The position numbers were made by a program, and so were the translations under genes. Source: Comamonadaceae bacterium (GTDB taxonomy: Bacteria > Pseudomonadota > Gammaproteobacteria > Burkholderiales > Burkholderiaceae_C). Taken from it: 64,000 bases of DNA. The stretch lies in contig JAACZV010000004.1 of assembly GCA_009996515.1 (NCBI GenBank), positions 62,001-126,000 of the forward strand. The letters run 5' to 3'. Below, one piece after another: positions 9,609 through 18,352 of the stretch. The stretch's first letter is position 1; each line of letters starts with the position of its first letter. A model generated the notes under the pieces. It saw only the letters and a program-made list of their open reading frames with translations, was not told where the DNA came from and searched no databases.

Positions 9609-12187
9609 GCGGCGACGGGCAGGGCCGGCCCGGGCCAGCACGCCGCTTGATCATCCGGCGCCCAGGCCGGCTCCGCCTGGTAGCCCATCCCGCGCAACAG
9701 GGCGGCCAGTGGGTTGGCCGCCGGCGCGAAGCGCGGGTCCAGGGCCTTGTCTATGGTGTCCACCAGGTCCTGCAGATGGGCGCGCCGCGTGCGGTCGCCC
9801 TGGCCCGCCCGGGCGGCGATCTGACCCTTGAGCTCGCGCAGCTCCGCCCTCAGGGCGGCCTGGCCATCGTCCAGCCCCGCCAGGCTGGGGAAGTTGAGCC
9901 GCGCGACCAAGGTGTCGATGTAATGCCGCTGCAGGCTGCGGCGCGGCGCCGCGATGGCGTCCGCACCGGCGAGTTCGGTGAACACGCCGCGGCGCAGCTC
10001 GGCCAGCATGTCTTCCATGCGGTAGGCCCGGGCGCCCAGCTGAGCCTCCTGGGCCATCAGGCGGCGGCCGCGGGCGGGGTCCAGCAGCATGCGCAGCAGG
10101 ACGCGCTGATAGGCGCTCAGCAGGCCCGGCGCTTCGGAAGCGCGCAGCCGCTGCGTGACGGCCGGGTCCAGCAGCCATTGCGGGGTGGCCAGCAGGTGCT
10201 CGGCCAGGAACTTCAGCGCGCGCGCCTGCTGGGCCCGGGGCACGGCCGTGGCGATGGCACCGGGCTGGTCGTTGTGCCTGTTCTCCACGCTGTAGCCGCC
10301 CACGATGGCCACCACATGGCTGAGCTCGCGCAGCCACTGCATCCCGGCGGCGCGGTAGAGCTCTTCCAGCGCCCGGTCGTCCTGGCCGTCCTGCGGCACG
10401 AGGGCGGGCAGCATCTTCACGACACGCTGCAGGTTGCGCAGACCCAGGCCGGTAGCCGTCACCGCATCGGCGTCGCCGACGGCCTCGGCGTTCTCGCCGA
10501 AATCGCCGCCCTCGGCCTTGGGCGCGCTGAAGCGCAGCCAGGGACTGGCCTCCTGCTCACGCGCCCACAGGTTGAGCTGCTGGCGTTCTTCCTCCGGCGT
10601 CCTGGCGCTGGGAATGGGCGTGTAGCCCCAGCGGGTGGCGAAGACGTCGTAAGGCCCCAGGCCGGGGATGAGCAGCGCGGGGTCGACCTTGTCCTCCGGC
10701 TGGACCAGGTAGTTGAAGCGGCTGTAGTCCATCAGCGACGGCGTGTGACCCATGGTCTTGAGCCACTGCGGGTCGCGCAGCTTGTCCACCGGGTAGAGCG
10801 AGCTGGCCTTCATGTTGTGCGGAAAGCCCAGCGCATGACCCAGCTCGTGCGTGACGACCATGGCCACCAGCTCGCCCATCAAGTCGTCGGGCAGCGGCAG
10901 CGTGCGGGCGCGCGGATCCAGCGGCCCCACCTGCGTGACATACCACTCCCGCTGCAGCTGCAGGATGTTGTGGAAGACCACCACATTGGCGTTCAGGATC
11001 TCGCCGCTGCGCGGGTCGGCCAGGTGCGGCCCGTAGGCGTTGGGGATGGCCGACGGCACCCAGCGGATGACGCTGTAGCGCACGTCCTCGGGATCGAACT
11101 CGGGGTCCTGCTCGGGCGTGGGATAGGGCCTGGCCTGCACCGCGTTCCTGAAGCCGGCGGCCTCGAAGGCCTGGTTCCAGGCCTCCACCCCCTTCTTCAC
11201 ATAGGGCAGCAGCGCCGTGGGCGTGGCCTTGTCGATGTACCAGACCAGGGGCTTGACCGGCTCGCTGAGCGCCGCGCCGGGGTCTTTCTTCTCCAGCCGC
11301 CAGCGCGTGATGAGGCGCTCGGTGCGCGCTTCCTGCAGGCCGTCGCCGAAGTCGGTGCGGCCGACGCTGAAGAAGCCCACGCGGTCGTCCAGCAGACGCG
11401 GCCTCATGGGCTGCTGCGGCAGCTGCACGATGCTGTAGGCCAGGTTGAGCGACACGCTGCGCGCGGGCTGCATCTGCGGCATCACCGGCATGCCCGGCAG
11501 CGTGGGCGTCGGCAGCGCCCCGATGTTGTAGGTCTGCACCGCGTCCACGCGCACGCTGCCCGGGAAGGCCTTGGTCTTCTCGATGTAGCTGCGGCTGCCG
11601 TCCAGCCCGCCACGCACCATGGTGCGGGCGCTGAAGTCCCCCATCTCCGCGCTGAACATCCGCGTCACCTCGATGACCGGCGCCCCGTCCTTGCCATAGG
11701 CCTCCACGGGAAACACGGCCAGGATGGCATCGCGCTGGGACTGGCGCACGGCGTCGGCCAGCACGTTGTCGGGCGCGCTCACGGCGCTATGGCTCACCAG
11801 CTGCAGCAGCACGCGGTGCTGGTGCAGCACGAAGCGCAGCACGTCCTGGTTCAGCGCCCGCCCCACATGCTCGAGGCCGGCCGGCACGGCCGTGGCATTC
11901 ACCGCCATCAGCAGCGGCTGCTCCAGCAGCGCCTTGGGAATCTCGAAATAGAGCTTGTTCTTGACGCGGTGGACGGCGAACAGCCCCTGCTGGGTCTTGG
12001 CCTCGGCCGTGATGACCTTGTCGAAGGGCTTGGGCTCGGTCGGGTCCGGCGGCATTGCCGCGGGCCGCGCCGCCGCCGACGCGGGCGGGGTTGGGAGCGG
12101 GGGCGCGGTCTGCGCGAGGGCCTGGCCGGCGGCCAGGACGAAGCTCAGCAAGGCGAGCCTGGCACGGCCGCAGATCTTGTTGTTCAT
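9578..12187 (-). CDS. Secreted zinc-dependent metalloprotease (DUF5117/DUF4953-type)
   Basis: An 869-residue protein with an N-terminal signal peptide that probably ends at AQA. The extended zinc motif HELGHALGFPHN gives ligands His447, His451 and His457 and catalytic Glu448, the metzincin-like signature. Length and layout match the large bacterial metalloproteases annotated with DUF5117, DUF5118 and DUF4953 domains. It probably acts in the periplasm or outside the cell; the substrate is unknown. The chosen ATG at 12187 is the one that yields the signal peptide; upstream in-frame sequence is a shadow of the chemoreceptor gene. The stop lies inside the convergent xylB 3' end. Confidence 0.88.
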   Translation of the reverse strand: MNNKICGRARLALLSFVLAAGQALAQTAPPLPTPPASAAARPAAMPPDPTEPKPFDKVITAEAKTQQGLFAVHRVKNKLYFEIPKALLEQPLLMAVNATAVPAGLEHVGRALNQDVLRFVLHQHRVLLQLVSHSAVSAPDNVLADAVRQSQRDAILAVFPVEAYGKDGAPVIEVTRMFSAEMGDFSARTMVRGGLDGSRSYIEKTKAFPGSVRVDAVQTYNIGALPTPTLPGMPVMPQMQPARSVSLNLAYSIVQLPQQPMRPRLLDDRVGFFSVGRTDFGDGLQEARTERLITRWRLEKKDPGAALSEPVKPLVWYIDKATPTALLPYVKKGVEAWNQAFEAAGFRNAVQARPYPTPEQDPEFDPEDVRYSVIRWVPSAIPNAYGPHLADPRSGEILNANVVVFHNILQLQREWYVTQVGPLDPRARTLPLPDDLMGELVAMVVTHELGHALGFPHNMKASSLYPVDKLRDPQWLKTMGHTPSLMDYSRFNYLVQPEDKVDPALLIPGLGPYDVFATRWGYTPIPSARTPEEERQQLNLWAREQEASPWLRFSAPKAEGGDFGENAEAVGDADAVTATGLGLRNLQRVVKMLPALVPQDGQDDRALEELYRAAGMQWLRELSHVVAIVGGYSVENRHNDQPGAIATAVPRAQQARALKFLAEHLLATPQWLLDPAVTQRLRASEAPGLLSAYQRVLLRMLLDPARGRRLMAQEAQLGARAYRMEDMLAELRRGVFTELAGADAIAAPRRSLQRHYIDTLVARLNFPSLAGLDDGQAALRAELRELKGQIAARAGQGDRTRRAHLQDLVDTIDKALDPRFAPAANPLAALLRGMGYQAEPAWAPDDQAACWPGPALPVAAQPNSLRSAP

Positions 12188-12345
12188 GACATCCCTTGGG
12201 TTAGGCGCACCGCGGCGCGCGGTGGCGATGTTAGGGATGGCGGACGGGCCCGGCGGCCCAGGGCCCGAGATTTTTACCGGTGACAGCAGGACGCGGCGGC
12301 GCCGTTGGCCAGAGAGCGTCGACGCCGGCAGGCCGTTGAGGCGCC

Positions 12346-14031
12346 TCAGAAGCTTTCCCAGCGGCCGGCCTCGTCGGCAGCCAGCGCGGGCCGGGCCTTG
12401 AGCGCAGGCGCGGCGGCCGGGCGCGGTGCCGGCCTGGGCGGGCCCGGGCGCACGGCGGGCGGCGACGGCCGCTGCGCCTCGGCCCCCAGCTTGAACTGGT
12501 CGACCACCTCCGCCAGTCTGGCGGCCTGGTGCTTCAGGCTCTCGGCCGCCGCCGCCGATTCCTCGACCAGGGCCGCGTTCTGCTGCGTGACCTGGTCCAG
12601 CTGGCTGACGGCCTCGCTGACCTGCGTGATGCCCTTGGCCTGCTCGCCGCTGGCCGCATCGATCTCGCCGATCAGGTCGGCCACGCGGCGCACCTGGGCC
12701 ACGATCTCGCCCATGGTGTTGCCGGCCTCGGCCACCAGCAGCGAACCCGCGTCCACCCTCTCGACGCTCTGGCTGATCAGGCTCTTGATTTCCTTGGCGG
12801 CCTCGGCCGAGCGCTGTGCCAGCACCCTCACCTCGCCGGCCACCACCGCGAAGCCCCGCCCCTGCTCGCCGGCGCGCGCGGCCTCCACCGCGGCATTCAG
12901 CGCCAGGATGTTGGTCTGGAAGGCGATGCCGTCGATGGTGCCGATGATGTCGACGATCTTGCGCGAGCTGGTCGTGATCTCGTCCATGGTGCTGACGACC
13001 CGGCCCACCACCTCGCCGCCCTTGGACGCCACGCCGCTGGCGCTGGTGGCAAGCTGGGTGGCCGTGCGCGCAATGTCGGCGTTCTGCCTCACCGTCGCGC
13101 TCATCTCCTCCATCGAGGCCGCCGTCTGCTGCAGGTTGGAGGCCTGCTCCTCGGTGCGCTGCGACAGGTCGGCGTTGCCCGTGGCGATCTCGGACGAGCC
13201 GGTGGCGATGGAGTCCGAGCTGTGGCGGACCTGGCTGACGATCCTGACCAGGTTGCCGTTCATCGTGCCCAGCGCACGCAGCAGCTGCGCCACTTCGTCG
13301 CGCCCCTGCGCGACGACGCTCTGGCGCAGGTCGCCGACGGAGACCGCCTCGGCCAGCTGCACGGCCGCCGCAACCGGCTGGGTGATGGAGCGCGTGATCA
13401 GCCAGGCGAGCACGGCGCCCGTGGCGATCGCGAACACCGCGGCCGCCAGGGTGAACCACTCGGCGCGCTGCCTGACGGCCTGCGCGGCATCGAACTCCTG
13501 CTTGGCCACGCGCACCTGCAGACGCTGCAGCTCGCCCAGCGTGTCCGCGACCTGCGGCGCCATCTCGGCGACCTTGCCCTCGTAGAGCGCGTGCGCGGCC
13601 TGCAGATCACCCTTGAGCAGCGCGGCACGCGCCGGTGCCAGGCCTTGCCGTGCATAGCTGGTACGGGTGGCGACGAAGCGGTCGGCCAGCTGCTTCTCTT
13701 CCGGCGTCAGCCGGGTCGCCAGGTACTGCTGCAGCAGTTCGTCGATGGCCTTGATGTTGGCGCTCAGCTCCTGAGAGTGCCTCTCGATCACGGCGGGCTC
13801 GGGCTTGAGCATCATCTCCGCCAGCAGGAAGCGGTTGCGTATGGTCAACCGGCTGATGTCGCCCAGCTGGGCCAGCGGCACGGTGCGATCTTCGTAGACG
13901 GTCTGCAAGCCGGCCGCCACCTGGGCCAGGCTGGCCCGCCCGAGCAGCGCCACCGCGGCCAGCAGACACAGCACCAGGCCGAAGGCCAGCCCCAGACGCG
14001 GGCCTATCCTGACTTGCTTCAACCAGTCCAT
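12346..14031 (-). CDS. Methyl-accepting chemotaxis protein with CheR/CheB-tether tail
   Basis: A 561-residue Tar/Tsr-like receptor. A first membrane helix lies around residues 13-33, a four-helix-bundle sensor follows (about 35-185), then a second membrane helix (about 190-212), a HAMP domain and a long cytoplasmic coiled coil. The highly conserved hairpin tip ([20 protein letters not shown]) is intact. A Pro/Ala-rich linker of about 45 residues ends in RWESF, close to the NWETF pentapeptide that docks CheR and CheB in enterobacterial receptors. The ligand is unknown. Confidence 0.95.
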   Translation of the reverse strand: MDWLKQVRIGPRLGLAFGLVLCLLAAVALLGRASLAQVAAGLQTVYEDRTVPLAQLGDISRLTIRNRFLLAEMMLKPEPAVIERHSQELSANIKAIDELLQQYLATRLTPEEKQLADRFVATRTSYARQGLAPARAALLKGDLQAAHALYEGKVAEMAPQVADTLGELQRLQVRVAKQEFDAAQAVRQRAEWFTLAAAVFAIATGAVLAWLITRSITQPVAAAVQLAEAVSVGDLRQSVVAQGRDEVAQLLRALGTMNGNLVRIVSQVRHSSDSIATGSSEIATGNADLSQRTEEQASNLQQTAASMEEMSATVRQNADIARTATQLATSASGVASKGGEVVGRVVSTMDEITTSSRKIVDIIGTIDGIAFQTNILALNAAVEAARAGEQGRGFAVVAGEVRVLAQRSAEAAKEIKSLISQSVERVDAGSLLVAEAGNTMGEIVAQVRRVADLIGEIDAASGEQAKGITQVSEAVSQLDQVTQQNAALVEESAAAAESLKHQAARLAEVVDQFKLGAEAQRPSPPAVRPGPPRPAPRPAAAPALKARPALAADEAGRWESF

Positions 14032-14055
14032 CGCCAGCTCCCGTTAGGAGCGGCC

Positions 14056-14085
14056 ACTTTAGGCAGGGCCCGATTGGGTTGTCAA
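14056..14085 (-). promoter_or_regulatory. Sigma-70-like promoter of the chemoreceptor gene
   Basis: On the minus strand a perfect -35 hexamer TTGACA (14080-14085) is followed, 18 nt later, by TAAAGT (14056-14061) as a -10. The start codon at 14031 lies about 25 nt further on, with a GGGAG Shine-Dalgarno between them. This is the cleanest vegetative promoter in the window and does not look like a flagellar sigma-28 promoter. Confidence 0.6.
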
Positions 14086-14435
14086 AGCATTTGTGCAGTG
14101 CAGCAAACTCGCTGCAAGCCTGCGGCCGGGACCTTCGTGCCCGCCAGGGCGGCCGTCGAACGCGGCCGGGTCCGGTGCGAGGCCGGCTCGGCATGCGCTG
14201 CGACGCCCATGATTACGCAATCATTCTTCCTGGACATTTCCACCCGCGCCGCGGGACCCGAATTCTTTCGTTGATCCGCCAGACCGCCCCCCATCCAGGA
14301 GCTTGGATCAGGTCTTGCGAACTCGTGAGATCACCAGCTCGTGGTAGCGTCACCTTTTACGTAACGCCAGCGCCGACCGGCTCCAGCTCCCGACCTCATG
14401 ATCCGCATCCCCGTGCTGCCCGACCGCCTGCCGCG
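14086..14435. other. Intergenic region upstream of galM with palindromes
   Basis: No gene is supported here. A 16-bp inverted repeat (ATGATT, 4-nt spacer, AATCAT) lies at 14209-14224. At 14342-14349 the sequence TGGTAGCG equals the left half and centre of the LacI-type operator near 3324, followed by a poorer right half. An AT-richer stretch near 14350-14362 could hold the galM promoter. Confidence 0.4.
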
Positions 14436-15461
14436 ATGAGCCCCGCCATCTACACGCTGGGCCAGGCTGGCGGCCTGCAGATCGACGTCAGCGACCTCGG
14501 CGCACGCTGGCTGTCCTGCCGCGTGCCGCTGGCCGACGGCGGCCGGCGTGAGGTCGTGCTGGGCCATGCGAGCCTGGCGGACCATCTCAGCGAACCCGGC
14601 TTCTTCGGCGCCATCGTGGGGCGCTATGCCAACCGCATCGCCGGCGCGGCCTTCCCGCTCGATGGCCGGACGCACCGCCTCGTCGCCAACGAAGGCGCCA
14701 ACCAATTGCATGGCGGGCCCGATGGCTTCGACCGCCGCCGCTGGCGCGTCGTCGAGCGCGGCCCGCTGCATCTGCGCCTGGCCCTGCATTCGCCGGACGG
14801 CGACCAGGGCTATCCAGGCGCGCTGGACGCCGAGGTGACCTACCGCGTCGACCCGGCGCGCCTGGCGCTGACGCTGAGCTTCGGCGCGCGCACCTCGGCC
14901 CCCTGCCCCGTCAGCCTGACCAGCCATCCCTACTTCAATCTCGACGGCGGCACGGCGCCGGTGCTGGGCCATCGCCTGCGGGTGGCGGCCGCCCGCATGC
15001 TGCCGGTGCGACCCGACATGATTCCCACCGGCGAGCTCTGGCCCGTGGACGGCGGCCCTTTCGACCTGCGCGAGGCCCGCCGCCTCGGCGACGGCCTGGG
15101 CCTGGGCGAGCAGCAGCGGCGCGGCGGCGGCTACGACCATTGCTTCGTGCTGGACGAGGCCGCCGCGCGCGGCGAGCGCGCCGCGGCCGAGCTGACGTCC
15201 ACGGATGGCCGGCTGGCCATGCGCCTCTTCACGGACTACCCCGGCCTGCAGGTCTGCAGCGGCAACTTCGTGCAGAACTCGTGCGGCCGCGACGGCCTGC
15301 CCTTGCCGCGCCACGCCGGCATTGCGCTGGAGCCGCAGTTCTTCCCCGACGCGCCCAACCATCCCGCCTGGCGCGAGCAGGGCTGTCTGCTGCGGCCGGG
15401 CCGGCCGCTGGCGCGCTGGATGCGGCTGGAGTTCGACGACAGGACGCGCTCCCCTGGCTGA
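14436..15461 (+). CDS. galM: Aldose 1-epimerase (galactose mutarotase)
   Basis: A 341-residue protein of the aldose 1-epimerase family, which interconverts alpha and beta anomers of free hexoses or pentoses. The two family hallmarks are visible: SLTSHPYFNL with the catalytic His and GIALEPQFFPDAPNH with the catalytic Glu. The ATG at 14436 was chosen because homology begins there; the open frame extends upstream through intergenic sequence. The gene stands alone, but a half-site like the xylose operator lies upstream, so it might serve the xylose pathway. Confidence 0.92.
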   Translation: MSPAIYTLGQAGGLQIDVSDLGARWLSCRVPLADGGRREVVLGHASLADHLSEPGFFGAIVGRYANRIAGAAFPLDGRTHRLVANEGANQLHGGPDGFDRRRWRVVERGPLHLRLALHSPDGDQGYPGALDAEVTYRVDPARLALTLSFGARTSAPCPVSLTSHPYFNLDGGTAPVLGHRLRVAAARMLPVRPDMIPTGELWPVDGGPFDLREARRLGDGLGLGEQQRRGGGYDHCFVLDEAAARGERAAAELTSTDGRLAMRLFTDYPGLQVCSGNFVQNSCGRDGLPLPRHAGIALEPQFFPDAPNHPAWREQGCLLRPGRPLARWMRLEFDDRTRSPG

Positions 15462-15603
15462 CGCTGCACCGGGCCATCGCCATCAGCGAGCCCACTGGCT
15501 GGGGGCGACGCGCCGGCCTTCGCGGGCGACAGCGTCGCCCCGGCGCATCGGGCCGACGAGATCGCGGACGAAGCCGTCAGAGGCCACCGGCCCTCCTGCG
15601 CCC

Positions 15604-15939
15604 CTAGTTGCCGGCCGGCTGCAGCTCGGTCACGACGAAGCCGCTGGCGCCCTTCTCGGCCTTGAAGCGGATCTTGTCTCCGACCTTGACCCGCCCCACC
15701 AGCGCCGGGTCCCTGACCTGGAACACCATGGTCATGCCCGGCATGTCCAGGCTCTTGATCTCGCCATGCTTGATGGTGAGCTTCTTGTTGTCCGCGTCGA
15801 CCTTGCGGATCTCGCCGTCGGTCAGCTCGGTGGTGGCGGTAGGTGTGCCGTGCGTCTTGCCGTGCTCCATGGCCTGGGCCGGCGCGGCCAGCGTGGTGAG
15901 GGCGGCCGCGACGGCGGCCAGGGTCTTGATGGCTTGCAT
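15604..15939 (-). CDS. Periplasmic copper-binding protein, CusF-like
   Basis: A 111-residue exported protein with a signal peptide ending near AQA. The mature part contains SLDMPGMTMVFQV, matching the Met-rich copper(I)-binding strand of the CusF family. The ATG at 15939 has an AAGGA about 7 nt upstream; an in-frame TTG five codons earlier is less likely. It is the last gene of the copper cluster. CusF-type proteins hand copper or silver to CusCBA pumps, yet no CusA or CusB is seen here. Confidence 0.87.
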   Translation of the reverse strand: MQAIKTLAAVAAALTTLAAPAQAMEHGKTHGTPTATTELTDGEIRKVDADNKKLTIKHGEIKSLDMPGMTMVFQVRDPALVGRVKVGDKIRFKAEKGASGFVVTELQPAGN

Positions 15940-15950
15940 GGGGTAGTCCT

Positions 15951-16433
15951 TCAACGATAGGTTTGGTAGACGCTGGCGCCGCCATCCTTGGCCAGCAGCA
16001 GCACGTCATAGGGATCTTTGCGGCCGCCGTAGACGGGGCCGTCCATGCCGGGGGAACCGACCGGCATGCCGGGCACGGCCAGGCCCAGCGCCTTGGGTCG
16101 CTCCTTCAGCAGGCGCAGGATGTCGCGCGCCGGCACATGGCCCTCGATGGCATAACCGCCCACCAGGGCGGTGTGGCAGGATCCGTACTTCTCGGCGATG
16201 CCCAGGCGCCGGCGCGCGCCGATGTTGCCGCGATCGATGACCGTCACTCGAAAGCCGTGGGCCTCCAGGTGCGTGATCCAGTCCTTGCAGCAGCCGCAGT
16301 TCGGGTCCTTCCAGACCTGGATGTCCACGGCGGGCGCGGCGCTGGCCGCGGCGGCCAGTGCCCAGGCGGCGGCGCCGGCCAGCAGCGTGCGGCGCGCGGG
16401 TCCGCAGCGGCGTTCAGTGCTGGTGGCCGACAT
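15951..16433 (-). CDS. DUF411-family metal-binding protein
   Basis: A 160-residue exported protein with a long, Ala-rich signal sequence. The mature N-terminus has WKDPNCGCCKDW, the DUF411 signature with a CxCC cluster resembling a thioredoxin-fold metal site. Family members recur in copper-resistance loci, but their biochemical role is not settled. GGAGG lies 5 nt before the ATG at 16433. The start overlaps the cupredoxin gene by 20 bp, and the stop lies just upstream of the CusF-like gene's start. Confidence 0.85.
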   Translation of the reverse strand: MSATSTERRCGPARRTLLAGAAAWALAAAASAAPAVDIQVWKDPNCGCCKDWITHLEAHGFRVTVIDRGNIGARRRLGIAEKYGSCHTALVGGYAIEGHVPARDILRLLKERPKALGLAVPGMPVGSPGMDGPVYGGRKDPYDVLLLAKDGGASVYQTYR

Positions 16434-16908
16434 GGCTGCCTCCGGCTGCAACCTTGACCAGACCCTTCATGCCCGCGTCGTAATGGCCGGGCTGCAGGCA
16501 GGCGAAGTGGACCTGACCGGCGCGGGTGAACTGCCACAGCATCTCGCCGGTCTGGCCCGGCGCGACCGTGACCATGTTGTCGTCGGCATGCTCCATCTCG
16601 GGGTGCTTTTTCATCACCTCGTAGTGCTCCTTGAGTTCCTGCACGCTGCCCAGCACCAGCTCATGCTTGAGTCGGCCCGAGTTCTTCACGATGAAACGCA
16701 CGGTCTCGCCCTGCTTGACCGCGATGCTGGCCGGCGTGAAGCGCATCGCATCGCTCATGTCGATGTGCACCGTGCGCGTGACCTGGGCGGCGACACCGGG
16801 CTGGCCGATGGCGTCGCCGCCATGGCTGCCGGCGTGCTGGCCACTGGCGAGGCTGGCACCGGCGGCGACGGCCAGCGCGGCGAGGAGGGGAAGGGACTTC
16901 AATGTCAT
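16414..16908 (-). CDS. Cupredoxin-domain periplasmic copper protein
   Basis: A 164-residue exported protein. After the signal peptide and a His-rich stretch, a plastocyanin-like domain carries a His in RLKHELV and a C-terminal loop with Cys, His and Met ligands (HFACLQPGHYDAGM), as in type-1 copper sites. The tail is His-rich (GSHVGHQH). AGGAG lies upstream of the ATG. It follows the multicopper oxidase gene by 20 bp and probably binds or shuttles copper in the periplasm. Confidence 0.87.
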   Translation of the reverse strand: MTLKSLPLLAALAVAAGASLASGQHAGSHGGDAIGQPGVAAQVTRTVHIDMSDAMRFTPASIAVKQGETVRFIVKNSGRLKHELVLGSVQELKEHYEVMKKHPEMEHADDNMVTVAPGQTGEMLWQFTRAGQVHFACLQPGHYDAGMKGLVKVAAGGSHVGHQH

Positions 16909-16928
16909 GGGGACTCCTGGATGGGGTG

Positions 16929-18338
16929 TCAGTGACCGGAATGGCCGGTGGGCTTGCGGACCTTGACCTCGGCGGCCGGCGCCGGCGTCTGGCGCGGCAT
17001 GGACTGGCCGCCCTCGGCGGCGAAGCGCGCGGGCTGGGGCAGCGCGCCGGTCCACTCGAAGGCCACCTCGCCGGGGGGATGGCGGTACCAGCCCGGGTCG
17101 CTGTAGTCGCCGCGCTTCTGGTCCTTGCGGACCTTGAGCACCGAGAACATGCCGCCCATCTCGACACCGCCGAAAGGCCCCTGCCCGGTCATCATGGGCA
17201 GGGTGTTGTCGGGCAGCGGCATCTCCATCTCGCCCATGTCGGCCATGCCGCGCTCGCCCATGACCATGTAGTCGGGCACCAGCTGGGTGATCTTGGCCGC
17301 CAGGCCGCGGTGATCCACGCCGATCAGGGTCGGCACGTTGTGCCCCATCGCATTCATCGTGTGATGGCTCTTGTGGCAGTGGAAGGCCCAGTCGCCCTCC
17401 TCGTCGGCAACGAACTCGATCTGGCGCATCTGGCCCACGGCGACGTCGGTCGTCACCTCGGGCCAGCGGCCGGCCTTGGGCGTGGGGCCGCCATCCGTGC
17501 CGGTGACCGTGAACTCATGACCGTGCACGTGGATGGGGTGGTTGGTCATCGTCAGGTTGCCGACGCGGATGCGCACCTTGTCTCCTCTGCGCACGTTCAG
17601 CGTGTCTATGCCCGGGAAGACGCGGCTGTTCCAGCACCAGAGGTTGAAGTCCGTCATCGTCATGATCTTGGGCGTCGCGGCGCCGGGATCGATGTCAAAG
17701 GCATTCAGCAGGAAGCAGAAGTCGCGGTCCACCGCGTCGATCAGCGGGTTCTTCACCTTCGGGTGCGTGACCCAGAAGCCCATCATGCCCATGGCCATCT
17801 GCGTCATCTCGTCGGCATGCGGGTGGTACATGAAGGTGCCGGGCCGGCGGGCGACGAACTCGTAGACCCAGGTCTTGCCGGGCTGGATGGCCGGCTGCGT
17901 CAGCCCGGTCACGCCGTCCATGCCGTTGGGCAGGCGCTGGCCATGCCAGTGGATGCTGGTGTGCTCGGGCAGCCGGTTGGTGACGAAGATGCGCACGCGG
18001 TCGCCCTCCACCACCTCGATGGTGGGCCCCGGCGACTGGCCGTTGTAGCCCCACAGATGCGCCTTCATGCCCGGCGCCAGCTCGCGCACGACGGGCTCGG
18101 CCACCAGGTGGAACTCCTTGACGCCCTGGTTCATGCGCCAGGGCAGCGTCCAGCCGTTCAGCGTGACGACGGGGTTGTAGGGCCGGCCGGTCTCGGGCAG
18201 CAGCGGCGCCATGGTGTCGGGCCGGGTCTGCAGCACCGGCTCGGGCAGCGCGGCCATGGCCACGCGGCTGACGGCGCTGGCGGACACGGCCGCGGTCAGC
18301 GCGCCGGCGCCGCGGAAGAAATTGCGTCGGGAAAACAT
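16929..18338 (-). CDS. Multicopper oxidase, copper-resistance type
   Basis: A 469-residue multicopper oxidase with a twin-arginine-like signal (SRRNFFRGAGAL), as expected for a folded cuproenzyme exported by Tat. All four copper-ligand motifs are visible in order: HWHGQRLPNG, YHPHADEM, NHPIHVHGHEF and FHCHKSHHTMNAM. Such enzymes oxidise Cu(I) to the less toxic Cu(II) in the periplasm. Met-rich patches (MADMGEMEMP, MMTGQ) may bind copper. AGGAG precedes the ATG at 18338; a second ATG five codons upstream has weaker support. Confidence 0.93.
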   Translation of the reverse strand: MFSRRNFFRGAGALTAAVSASAVSRVAMAALPEPVLQTRPDTMAPLLPETGRPYNPVVTLNGWTLPWRMNQGVKEFHLVAEPVVRELAPGMKAHLWGYNGQSPGPTIEVVEGDRVRIFVTNRLPEHTSIHWHGQRLPNGMDGVTGLTQPAIQPGKTWVYEFVARRPGTFMYHPHADEMTQMAMGMMGFWVTHPKVKNPLIDAVDRDFCFLLNAFDIDPGAATPKIMTMTDFNLWCWNSRVFPGIDTLNVRRGDKVRIRVGNLTMTNHPIHVHGHEFTVTGTDGGPTPKAGRWPEVTTDVAVGQMRQIEFVADEEGDWAFHCHKSHHTMNAMGHNVPTLIGVDHRGLAAKITQLVPDYMVMGERGMADMGEMEMPLPDNTLPMMTGQGPFGGVEMGGMFSVLKVRKDQKRGDYSDPGWYRHPPGEVAFEWTGALPQPARFAAEGGQSMPRQTPAPAAEVKVRKPTGHSGH

Positions 18339-18352
18339 CGTGGACTCCTGCA

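Noticed and set aside
6594-9641. Minus-strand open frame of about 1015 codons
   Set aside because: It lies antisense to xylA and xylB, is rich in Arg, Gly and His-like shadow composition and shows no domain; the plus-strand genes are certain.
12245-12275. GC hairpin (CGGGCCC/GGGCCCG) with a T-run on the plus strand
   Set aside because: No plus-strand gene ends nearby; it sits just upstream of the minus-strand metalloprotease, so a terminator call has no transcript to serve.
9329-12283. Plus-strand open frame of about 984 codons opposite the metalloprotease
   Set aside because: Pure antisense shadow of a gene with an intact zinc motif and signal peptide.
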